DNA of 64,000 nucleotides from Owenia fusiformis (lineage: Eukaryota > Annelida > Polychaeta > Sabellida > Oweniidae): positions 24,504,455-24,568,454 of the forward strand of contig CAIIXF020000002.1 in the NCBI GenBank assembly GCA_903813345.2, in the 5' to 3' direction. The notes under the pieces are model-generated. The model had not been told where the DNA came from. It made no database searches and was given only the letters and a program-made list of their open reading frames with translations. Positions 33,150-45,500 of this stretch are shown here, piece by piece (the stretch's first letter is position 1; each line of letters starts with the position of its first letter). Position numbers and translations under genes: made by a program.

Positions 33150-35098
33150 ATAAAATGTAATTGAGTGACACTAGTCTAGGTTAATAAAAATGCATTCCAT
33201 GATATATTTATCCCAACATTATAGATGACAATGTGCGTTGTTAAGTCGCGGTTTGTGAATTGTGTCTCCAGCCCATCCCCCATATAAATTTTCCTATCCA
33301 GTGTATATGCATGTTAACAGAGGGAAGGAGTGTGTGTGGGTGGGGGGGGGGGGGGGGTACAAATTCACATTTTCGGACTGAGTAGTGCTCTTGTGGCGAA
33401 AACACACCTTTTGTCATTGTATAATAGTTTAAGAAGCTTGTAAATAATAGTTTAGCTGCAAGCCTTTGTGCCCCACACACCTCCCAACAAAATGAGAAGT
33501 TTTCATACCTGTCTAGTCAGGTAGTGGGAGTGGTCAGGGGGGGGGGGGGGGTCACAGGAGCTTGTAGCTAGACTAAATAATAAAGTATAGCAACTGTATA
33601 AAGTGATAACATTATGGATATGATAATACACCAGTACTTTTATTGATACTTCATTTTTCTGTTAAATATTAAAAGGTGATTCATTCCCACATCTTATCGG
33701 AATACAGACCGGTATGATAGGGGTAAATGTCCTCCGGGGTTAGCATTATTGTTGTCTTCTCCGAGGGTGAACAGTTGTGCATCTCAACAAGTATTCTCCG
33801 TAGTTAAAGCTATATTTAAAAGGATAATTTTGACCTTAAAGGAGAGCGACATTTATCCCCGGCGGATAGATATCCATGGTTGACACCCGAGGGTTGACAG
33901 TTATCCCTGGGGGACAACCAACTCTGTAACAGTACTCGTTCTATAGTGCAGTTCGGACTCAACCGGCACTTGATTCGAAACGTAATTATCATATGGTCTA
34001 TTTTAACTAAAATTATCAATGAAAGACTACCATCTGTACAGGACCTGTGACTTAGTAGGCTTTAAATCATGAAAGTTTGAGATGAGAAAGTAGTTTGAAT
34101 TAAGTCGATATCGACATACAGCAATAAAGTAATAAATCAGTAAGAGTGTTCGTAAGTTTCAAGCTGTAGCTTCTCAAGCATTTTGTCAACATACACGTTA
34201 CTCCCCTTGCTTTTACCGGTTGCCTAGACCCATATATAAAAACGTGATATCATCACCCCGCATGTGAAATGACACAGGGACATATGTTTGTAAACTCGAG
34301 GTTGATCCCACTTAAAGTAAGAAATTAGGTACATAATTTGTTTAATTATCCTTAGAATAATCTCCTGCGTTTTCATTGTGTTGCCCTTTGTGTTTTCTGA
34401 GTCGAATAAGAATTGGAAAGATATCGCCATAACATATTTATGTGGTCCTATCCCAAAATTCTCAACGAATTGTCCGTAAATCACATACTTTGATAGCGTC
34501 CGATAATTGAAATATACGAGAAATATTTTGAACTTATTTTTTGTATTTAATATTAGAAACGCGGGGTATACGATGTGTATACTATTTAATGTATAATATC
34601 TCATGTCAAGTTGCCAACTCTTACAAAATTAGAAACAATTTCGTTCGATGCAAGCAATGTACAATACGAATATCCAATACACAATACATTTTTATATTAT
34701 TCATATACTTTAGATATAACATACAATATATATATATCCAATATTAGTTGAATAAACTACTATGATCTATAGTTACAATAAAATTAATAATTGAGTATTA
34801 AACATTATTTATGGTAAAATAAAAATGTATTCTATTCTGACACAGAAACAACAAAAATATACAACGATTATATATAACTATTTACAACACAACCCCGTAT
34901 GTCTTAAATATACGAACTGTACAATAAGTATACTTGCATATATTCTAAATTCCGCAATAATATGAACTGATACTTTATGACAAGGAATATAGTCAACTAA
35001 TACCTCTGAAATAAAATTCCAAACACCTCTCCATATATTTTGCAACCGGTTGTTTGAATCTCACGGGCAAATTGGAGACTTCCGGTTTCCGAACTTTT
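33150..35098. other. Convergent intergenic region between Cdx and SLC5A7
   Basis: Two G-rich tracts (about 33343-33358 and 33538-33552) and AT-rich sequence. No exon was recognised. Confidence 0.4.
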
Positions 35099-35348
35099 GA
35101 AGAAGAGGGGGAGAAACCCCAGGGTTCAAAGATGACATACGCTTATAATGTAAATCTGTATTGAGATGACATCGTCGCTGATTTTAGTGAGTCGATCGTT
35201 GATTGGTTTAAAACTAGGTCAATTTGAAAACTTTGAAAACCAAGATGGAGGGAAGTATAAATATACGTACTTCCGGGAAAGGAGGTGCGTGAAAGAGGAA
35301 ATCGTATGTCATCAATTGAATCATGGGTTTTCCCTCCTCTTTTTGAAG
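35099..35348. mobile_element. 250-bp inverted-repeat element
   Basis: The left arm holds GGTTCAAAGATGACATACG and the right CGTATGTCATCAATTGAATC, inverted, with outer GAAGAAGAGGGGG/CCTCCTCTTT ends. The interior TAAATCTGTATTGAGATGAC is shared with repeats at 18.8 and 43.1 kb. Confidence 0.65.
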
Positions 35349-35623
35349 GAAAGAGTAGGTCCAATACTATGATCATGATATGGACCATAAACCATCTAGA
35401 ATGGACTAGGCCTAAAGCATAGCATAACAGCAATTCAAGTTCTGGGGTACATAGAAATTCATATTTCAAACGATCACTAACGCGGAGTTTGGAATTCCTT
35501 GACAATAAATTCATGATTTATGCGATTTACGAAATTCAATTATATTTCCGCTCGGTGAGTCGACATACATTGTATATTCCAAAACTAGCTACCCTATAAC
35601 TATAGTACACGATTATCTACCGT

Positions 35624-35629
35624 TTTATT
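35624..35629 (-). terminator. Candidate SLC5A7 polyadenylation signal
   Basis: AATAAA on the minus strand, about 340 bases beyond the SLC5A7 stop codon. Confidence 0.4.
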
Positions 35630-35967
35630 TACATAAAGATATCGTGTATATTTCATTTTACTAACTACACACTTTTATAGACTATATTATATATAATACA
35701 CCTGTATTTTAATTTGCGATTAGTCCATTACTCGTTCGTCCACCTCACGTAATAAATTCCAATGCGTGTCCAATTCCATGATTGCATTTAAAATATCATT
35801 GCATAAGGTATATTTCTTGAAACATTCAACTAATACGCAATTGATAAGCTCCTACAATATGACATGATTATCTGATAACAATCAATTGTTTCTAAAAATG
35901 ATTTTAGAAATCCCTGATCATGTTGCTTGATTACATTGATACAATATTTAAACCACCAGCGCCCTCT

Positions 35968-36576
35968 TTATAACCTGTTGGCATCAATTACGCCATTGTC
36001 GTCGTCAGTCATTGCGGCATTGCTATGCTCGCTGCCTGACTTAGCGATGCCATTGCCCTCAACGTGATTCATATTGTCTTTAGTGTCAAGAGGACTGAAT
36101 TCAAGACCAACAGCCTTGGTTTTTTCTTCCGTTGTAGGGGGTTTCGAGAAACAGCGAAAAATGTCATATTTCTTATTGACGTGCCACCTCGTGAATATTG
36201 CATTTGTGAGGTATGATACAGAGATTAAAGTTATAAGAGTCACTGCGGATGCAAACGTACGGAATGGGAATAATTGTAGTTGCTTTTCTTCATCATACCA
36301 GGGATATTTCAATATCACCGGTAGGTTGATGATGGATTCTCCGCCGAGGATCCTTAGAGTCGCCCCGACAATATACGATGCAGCCGAACCGTAGGTGTTC
36401 GCAAATCCAACGTAAACAGCGCATATCAACTGCGGTAGGACGATGACGAACACTAAATCGGCAGATACGACGAACAATCCATAGACTGTTGGAACGAAGA
36501 TTCCAATGATTGTTGCGAAGATCCCACATACTAGGATGCTGCAACGCAGGGCCCAAATTTGTTCCCTTTCTGAGGC
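35968..36576 (-). CDS. SLC5A7: SLC5A7 coding exon 9 (last helices and tail)
   Basis: 609 bases including TAA, residues 367-568. It encodes [40 protein letters not shown] and FPFRTFAS, then a cytoplasmic tail. The tail is polar and Asp/Asn-rich and diverges from human; the human tail motifs for endocytosis are not obvious. Confidence 0.95.
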   Translation of the reverse strand, partial: ASEREQIWALRCSILVCGIFATIIGIFVPTVYGLFVVSADLVFVIVLPQLICAVYVGFANTYGSAASYIVGATLRILGGESIINLPVILKYPWYDEEKQLQLFPFRTFASAVTLITLISVSYLTNAIFTRWHVNKKYDIFRCFSKPPTTEEKTKAVGLEFSPLDTKDNMNHVEGNGIAKSGSEHSNAAMTDDDNGVIDANRL

Positions 36577-39500
36577 CTAAAATGTAAGTTTGACATTTGA
36601 CAGATTGAAAGTTATAGCTGCTTCGGGGATCAGACTGCGGGGATTCGCACGCGAAACATGTGAAGTGATGGTCGATGGAAGTAAGGAACGATGGCTCGAT
36701 ATTTAACTATGAGACTAGCATATAACATAAAAAAATACTGACTGTGGTTTTGCCATACTTACTGTTCTTCGAATAACCGTTTTGTAAATATTCCGAGTGA
36801 ACATTGTGCTGGCGGAAAGAACCGAGGAGTCGGCCGACGACATCACTGCTGCGCTAACTGCCCCGAGTCCTGGAAAGAATAGGATTAATTACCGAAATTT
36901 ATTTCAAGTTTGACATTTAAAGGTTCAAAAAGTATATATTGATGATCAAGGAGGATATTTTTAATCTCCAAACAATTTTATAATGCTGATTTCTGTGGCA
37001 AAGAACGCACGAATGAACTGCAATGATATTTCTCACGATATCGACGACAACAGTGAAAATGTTGTAATCGTCTGACATTATAACTGACTATCAGTGGCTA
37101 ACAAATATTTTGATCGCTTCTTGTGTGTTCTGAAATTATTTCTTTCTAAAAAATTGAAATTCTGAATTGGATCATGGAAAAAATGGCGGCTATTTTGAAT
37201 TTTGTTATCACGACATGACTCCAGATATGGCAAAATATCGGTGGAGCCAATCATCCTCTTTGTTGCTGATGTCATTTCGAGTTTTTATACCCAGTATACA
37301 CAGTTTATAAAATCAGGTATTTTTTTATTCCTTATCTTATTATTTGATCGCGAAATGGTTCTGAAGGATCAATTTTTATTTATTGCTCTCGTCAACTATC
37401 ACAGTCTCCCTTGATTAATAAAGTAATTTAGTCATGTATAATAAGATTACCCTACAAGTTGACAGAAATACCTATGAAGGAGACCCAAGTAGGACAGAGA
37501 TACTGTAAAACAAGGGGAAGAACGTTCTTTTGATCATCAGCTGGTATAGGAACGGGACGCCCTTCTCTGAAGTACTTCGTGTCCGTCCAGTCTGAAATTA
37601 AACATTTCATGTAATCGTTTTTTAATTACAGCGTACGACAATTTTATAGGGCCTAGATGGATGTATTCATTCGATCTGTTATTCTGTACAAAATATGATA
37701 TGAGTTTTTTCATATTTTCATACAACATGCATAATTTGTAGTTGTTAAAGTACGGAAAGTGTACTGATTTTTTGGGTGAAATGCCAAATATTTGAGCAGT
37801 CGTGTATACCACCATGTACTATCATATATGCAGACGACTTAATTAAAGTAAATGATGAGAAATAATGAAAATAAACAAAAACTGACTCGCGGAATATGCC
37901 ACAGCCCCTATTAGTACAGCTGGGGTAGCAAGAACGAAGGCACATAATGAAGCCACGATCATAAAGAACTGGGCGGTTTTGGCAGTCCTTGCAGATAACA
38001 CCCTTTGGAACAGCACCTGGAAAACAAGTACTGTATTCAAACTACCAGGGTTGCTGAATAGCTTTGAAATCTCGTTGAAGTCTCGTTTTAATGAGATTTC
38101 AAGGCATCTTCATTTTTGACCATTTAAGACCAACAAAACATTTCTGATTGTTCAAATTGACAAGCAATTGTTTGGGTAACTTGAACATCGTTCAGCTAAA
38201 AAAATAGTCTTGGAACAGGAAGGGCCTCGGCGCATTAGTCGCAAAACTATAATCTGCAATCCCACTGTCTCCAGGCCCGTAGCCAGGAGTTCAATGTGTT
38301 CGAGCAAACCAAAAATTCTTTCAAAATCATGCAGTTTTTCACCATTCTGAGCACTTTTTAAGTGATTTTGGCCATTTTTGGACCAAAATTGTCAAAAGTG
38401 AACACCACCTGGAATTTTCCAAAAAGTGAACCCCCTTGGCAAATCCTGGCTACGGGCTTGGTCTCTTTCGGGTAACTATATCTCTTTCGGGAGACGAAAT
38501 CAGAACTTACTTGCCAAGGTACTCCACCAAGCATGGTAAGAAGGAAGACATCCAGCCAAGCCCCAGCTTCATATGGCTCTACTTTCCCAATCCAATCTGT
38601 GGCTGTCGTCCCTATCTCTTGTACAGCTTCATGATGGGCAGCGAATGGCACGGCCATGTACTACACGTATTTGGAAAATACATTTGTGATTCTTAATCAG
38701 GCCTTATTTGGAATATTTGGAGACGAAATACAAGGTAAACAAGTCAAGTTGCAAAGATAAGTGGGGTTGTAAATATATTTACGTATTCTCAGCAGTCAAA
38801 ACGCCGAATAAAATGTCAAAATTAAAAAAATCGCACATTGGTTATTAGTGTACACACACAAGGCTACATACCAAACCAATCAAAACACAGAAGAACTGGA
38901 GTACATCTGTATACGCAACAGAATATAGTCCACCGAACAAGGTGTACAATATAGCAATACAAGCTGACACTACAACTGAAACTTTACTGTCAAGGCCAAT
39001 TAACACAGACAAGGTTCCTCCTGAAATTGAACATAATGTAATTTGAATCATATACTATTGACGAAGATCTATACTTGTGCCATGTGTCATAAAATTGGTT
39101 CGAAATGTGGTTGTCCGGCTTAGTATTTAGTAATGCTTTGACCTTAAGTGATCCAAAAAAGAGCTATCATCGCAAAAGTTTGTTTAATATACTTTGAAAA
39201 CATCAGAATTTGAAATACATTGACAATATACAATGCGTATCAAAAAAACGCAACAGATTGTTATCTCGGAAAAGCACAAAACCAATGATAACAGCATTAA
39301 TTTCATTCAATGCACCATAAAGCCATGTGTCTCCTTTTTACAATGATATATCATTCATTGATATTTGGTCATGGTTGGGCGAGTAATCATTCCATTTGCA
39401 AAGTAGGCCAAAATTAGCTTTTGCCCAAGTTATAAACATCGCAAAAGTCAGTGTACGGAGCCTGATGCAATATTGGAAAAAAACATAAAACCAATGCTGA

Positions 39501-42500
39501 CTGCATCCTTTTAATTCAATGTTCCAAAAAGCCAAATTACTCCTCTTTGCAATGGAATATCATTCATTCACAGGGAGTCATGGCTGGCCGAATAATCATT
39601 AATTTTGCAAAGTGGGGCAAAATTCAGCTCGGACCCAAGTTTTAAAAATTGCAAAAGCCAGTACAAAGGGAATAAGGACTATTGGAAGAAGGTATGACAG
39701 GTGTGGCATAGACAGTAAAGTGTCCATACTCATACTCTTGCAAGAATACATCCTATACCTCTCCAAATTGCCACCACTTCCTTGCACATAAAGATGCGCT
39801 CATCTGCCCACGTCATGCATGGTTCAGCCCTGAGTCATCTGTGGGTTAAAGCAGAGAAAAGCAGCCCATGGGCAATTCTTTCTCGAGGTTTTGCAATATC
39901 TGGTGGAGGAATTGTGAGCACAGATGCTCCTGAGATAGCTCCAAAAGAAAAAGTCACAACAATTCAATTCAGAGGAACTTCCATTGGCACTTAGCCCTTG
40001 CACTGATTTTTGCAATATCTAAAACTTGGCCAAGAGCCGATTTTGACCCACTGTGTAAGCGGAAGGATTTCTCACCCAACCATTATCACATGTGAATGAT
40101 AGACATATCATCGGAAAGAGGAGAGATGTGGCTTTATGATACATTAAATGAAATTGATGTAGTCATCATTAGTTTTGTGATTTTACAAGATAACTACTTG
40201 TTGCGTTTTTTTGATACGCCCTGTATATATATTACGAACTACATTACATGTATTAGTATGAGAAGAACACTTGATGATTTCATCTAAGCCTCACAGACTT
40301 CGAAATCGGATTATGGAACATCGGAATTTGAATGTAGTTTGCCGATATTATGCCCAGATAACGTTCAATTATAAGATTAGCTCAGAATTGCGATGGATTT
40401 TCAAGTGCTTACAAAAGTAGGTGAATGCTCTTGATCTTAAATGAAGCAACGTTACCGACATTTACCGGAATTTCTGTAACACAAACCTAATGCTCCCAGA
40501 ATTCCCGCGCTCCAAGACACATCAGCAAGAATTGTGGGTATCGTGATGAAACCTCCCATCACGAGGCCGAATTTCTTTTGGATTGGATCCAGCATTGTAA
40601 CGTAACCTTCACTGCGCATCTTCTTTGCGAAAAACAAAGCCACTGAAAGTTGATTTAGCATTTTACCCACAGAATTTTTAGATATGTTTTCATCATATTA
40701 CAATCTCTTCAATATTTTTGGAGTTACCACGATCATCTTTCAACATTTTCGACAGCCTATCATACATGTGATTGTAACAATTACTGTATACTAAAATAAC
40801 ATTTAACTTTCTCAAATCATAATTTTGCTCTTCTGATATTTTGTCTATTGAAGTAAATGACGTGGAAAATTTTCAACGTAACATAACTTACCAACAAGCA
40901 AACTAAGTGCGAATCCGTACGTAGCTTGACACCACACTAACCCCCGTGAATACGTCATTTCCGCTGTTCCATTTAGAAAGGCCCCGCCTACTACAGTAGC
41001 TGAAATCCGATAATAGAGAGTTAAGGCTTAAACTGTTTTTCACAACCTAAACGTGAACGTGAACGGAAAGTACATGAATCAGTATAGGAATGTGTCGAGG
41101 CGCATACTTTTGAATGCGCTTCACGCGCTTTAATAGACTACTTCAGATGCCCATTCAGTTTCAGAGTTTCGTGTTTAAAACGGGAAATTTACAGTTTCAC
41201 GTTGGTGTGAACGGGAATCATTTAGACTCATGATTATTGAATACTATGCTTTCAATTTTGATTTCTAGGAAGATGATGTATGACATGCATGTTTTAGCTC
41301 AAATAAACGATTATTTAAGCCAGAAAGCTACATGCAATGTATATGAGCAATTTATACGAGGGGTGATCAATAAGTAATGGACGCTTTTTTACACGGATGC
41401 TTTTTATAGACCAATACCTTCGATTTTCTCACCAGTGATACATCATTCAATTATCCATCAACTCTGAAGATTTGAAAACAAAACATGTAATATATTATGA
41501 TATATCTTTATTTCCGTGAAGGATGTGTAGGTACCCCGGGACTGACATCGACGTCAAACATTCTGAAGCTATTTTAGCTTGTTTAGCATGCAACGCAGTT
41601 GAATGCAGGCTGAACAAAACAAACCATTATGGTCATGAATTATTCTATTTTATTATGCCATAGTTGATTTTGAATATTTTATCATCACTATGTGGTATTC
41701 ATGCCACATTCATTCTACAGGGCCCTCTACATAGGTTCCATCAAGTGCTACATGTACACAATTCCTCATCCTCTTAACTCAAAATTGTGAGACAAGGCTG
41801 AATCAATTCTCTGACATGGTAGCAAGATGCAGGTATGCAGGTATTTCAAACAACACAACACTTGTTGCACTTAAAAAAAAGTTTAAATCTAACTGAAATT
41901 TGCCATCATGGCTAAAAACTGAATATGTGACGTAAATGTCGGTCCCGGGGTACCTGTACTCCCTTCACAGAAATAAGGATATATCAACATGTATTATATA
42001 TTTTGTCTTCAAATCTTCAGAATTGATAGATAATTGAATGATGTATCACTGGTAAGAAAATCAAAGGGATTGGTCCATAAAAAGTATCTGTGTAAAAAAG
42101 CGTCCATTACTTATTGAACACCCCTCGTACGTACACGTTGTCAAAATCGAGATTTGTTCTGGACCAAATTTGACAGCTGAATGATTTTTACCACTTCCGA
42201 GACTCAATAAAGGCTCCGGTCTTTATAATACTTACACTCCCCTACATAAGTTTGGCAACCTTAGCTCCCCCATTGAACTACGTGTTAAAAAGCCTCTTTA
42301 CGTTTGAATTTTGATTCACTTATTCTGCGATGAAATAAAAAATTATAATATTGATGGAAACGTAACTTGACTTTCTTTCCAATACCTTCAAATTTTCCCA
42401 ATTTTTTCCTCGTTTACTATAGGTCGAAAATTGATGATGATGAATTTTTGAAAATCGTCATTCCCATGTAAACCAATGGGAAATTGTGGGTTCGGGGCAA

Positions 42501-45500
42501 ATCAGATATCAGGATATCTATTCAGTAAAAGATTCAGAAAAATATTTTTATATAGAAAATTGAATTGTCTAACTTTTTTGTACACTAAGTGTTTAGCTTA
42601 CTTGACGAATACTAACGCTACAGAGCTTCAAAGTCATTTTTGAAAATAATTTTTCGCCTCCTGTGTTATTTCAATGGGAAATTTTTTTTTAAAAATAATT
42701 TTGACTTTAAAGACCTATAACTGTACTGATCCTGAAGAAAGGTATTAATGTTTTGTTGAATAAAGTAAGCAAATTCAATTGCCTACCTAACTTATATTTT
42801 TCAAAAGCACTCGGAGTGATGGATATTCTGTCATATGACTTGCGGCAAACCTACCATTTTCCTCAATCAAAGAAAATTTGGAGGTATTGGAAATAAAGTC
42901 AAATTACGTTTCAATCAATTGTATAAGTATTTTCATCGCAGGTTAAGTAAATAAAAATTCAAAGGTAAAGAGGCTTTAACACGTAGTTCAATGGGGGGGG
43001 GGGGGGGCTTAGGTTGCCAAACTTATGGAGGGGAGTGTACATTGTTTGGATGTAAAATGGGTTGGGGATGGGTACAAGAGAGAAGTCCAAAATTGATAAA
43101 TCTGTGTTGATGTAGAGAAGAATCCCTTTATTGGTCTATGACTGACAATTGCAAAACCTACTACATCATCGTCGCTGATTGGTCAAATGATTAAATGTTA
43201 ATTCTTATAGATCGGGAAGTAACTGAAACGAAGTGGCAGATTTTTTAAGAATGCTTCTTATTTTATAGTGTTAATTTTTGGCTTATTTACCAATATTATA
43301 GTTTGTTATTTCACACCAAAATAAAGAAAGATGTAAGGAATCAGTTTATATCGATTACAACATCACATCAACGTATTGTGTCATGTTCTCAAAGTTTATG
43401 ACAAACGAAGAAGAGGTAGTTGCAAATTCAATTATGAACTATGGGGGTTCTCCTCCTCTTGACGCATTATTTTACGACAACGAACGATGCCTTTGATTTC
43501 CGGTTCAATTAGCCAAACACATAAGTGCAAATAACAACTGCGAATGAATAATTATCGATATAAGAAAAGGCACTAGTATTTTGTGTTAGTTAGAGACGAA
43601 TTAATTATCAATTTGCAGAAGAGTGACAAGAATCAATACAACAAATTTGCTCTGGAGTGTTAAAATGTACTACTTTATTATCACCGGGGTTTATCCCAGA
43701 TGTAATCATGGCTTGGGGGGCTACCCTTAGTAAAATTCCAAGCTAGCCACGTTTTATGACTGCAGATTAACGTTAAATGAAATAGATTTACAATTAATAA
43801 CGTTGACACACCACAGTCATGAGCCTCTATAAAAGTACATATAAAACTAGAAAAGTAGTTTATCCAAATTTTTAAAGGAACGTCGAATAAGAATTAAATC
43901 GCGATCGGATCTAGATTAAACGCAGTGTGCGTTTCTGATTTGCTTACTCGCTAGACATGCTACTTATGGAGTTACATATTCGTATATCGATATTTTTATT
44001 ACAAGGCACTTTGACACATCGTAAAAGAAAATCAAGAACTTCAAAAAAACGTCTAAACGTTTAACATTAGTCTTTACTATGTCCCGAAAATATCAGTCAT
44101 CATGAACTTGTATAAGCAAAATGAGCGACATTATGAGAAAAATGAAAATCAGTTGTAAACGGTGTTACGCGGTATATGGCATACATTCATGGTTGCGTGG
44201 TATTTGTGATACGGGTGAATATGCCATACTCACCTGCGGTATATGGCATATTCCGCAGGTGAGTATGCGATATTCCGCAGTGAATATGCGATACATTGAT
44301 TTCAGTGAATACCCGATACTCACCTGCGGAATATGTCATACTCACTTGCGGAATATGCCATATACCGCAGGTGAATATGACATATACCGCAGGTGAAAAC
44401 GTGATACAGAAAGCCTTGATTTGATTGGTTGCGAGAATCGACTCTAAATGTAAAACTACGCTGTATTACCATTATAGTTAGTGCGTCGAGTACTAATATA
44501 TGAATTCTGGATTGATTGAGTAAGTTTATTACGCGAGATTGGTGACTGATACTTCTGCTAAGTTAATATATTCGATACACAGTACTGTTGATTCAGTAAT
44601 CATTACAATAATTAATAACGTTTTACTATTTCATTAAATCGATGCAATTGACAATTGCGTACTTCCGTATCACATTTTTATTGGTTAGTTTGTATGCCAT
44701 TTACCGCAGGTGAATCTGTCATACACCGCAATTGAATATGCCATATTCGTTGCGGAATATGACATATTTTTGTATCGTGTTTACCGCGTAACAAACGGTT
44801 TTGGCGGTTTTAGGGGTTGTCGAGTACGTTGCGTAAATGGGGTTTGTAAAACACAGTATCTTAGACTGACCATCGTAACCCCGGGGATCGCGGTGTATAC
44901 ACTCACACCCCTCCTGGCGATGACAAGTCTAACAGACAAGCTATTTTAACCGACCACACACGCCTTGTTTTATTATTTCATCGGGAGATTGATCATGGAC
45001 ATTAAATGCACATTTTACTCTTTTTAAAAAACTCACCATTTTTTTTACCATATACCAGAACTTCAATCGTAAAGTCACTTGAACAGCAGATTTTTAAATC
45101 TTGATCTACTCATTAATTTATACTTAAATCCATGTTAACATTTTCAGTTTTACTTCACATTTCAAAGGTCCGAGATATCATACTGTCAAAGATAACGATA
45201 AATATATAAATAATAGTGTCCGCAGTTTATAAACATTTCTTCCAAAGTATCATTTTTTATTTACGGTATATGTTTCATTGACAGATTGATAGATACATTG
45301 AAAGCATCTTTATCATTAAGGACATTATTTATAGTTTAATCAGAAATGACGTTGACGGCTCACGCCAACATGTAGTTGTATTATCTGATTCTTCAAATAA
45401 TATAAAGAATTGCGACAGTGGAGTTTTCAACCAGAAGAGAATGACTGAAATAATTTCCAAATATTTCAAGGAATTCTCAGACATAAACCTGTTGGGGTTC

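Noticed and set aside
43405-43425. GAGGTAGTTG resembling a let-7 seed
   Set aside because: The match ends after the seed, and no hairpin precursor surrounds it.
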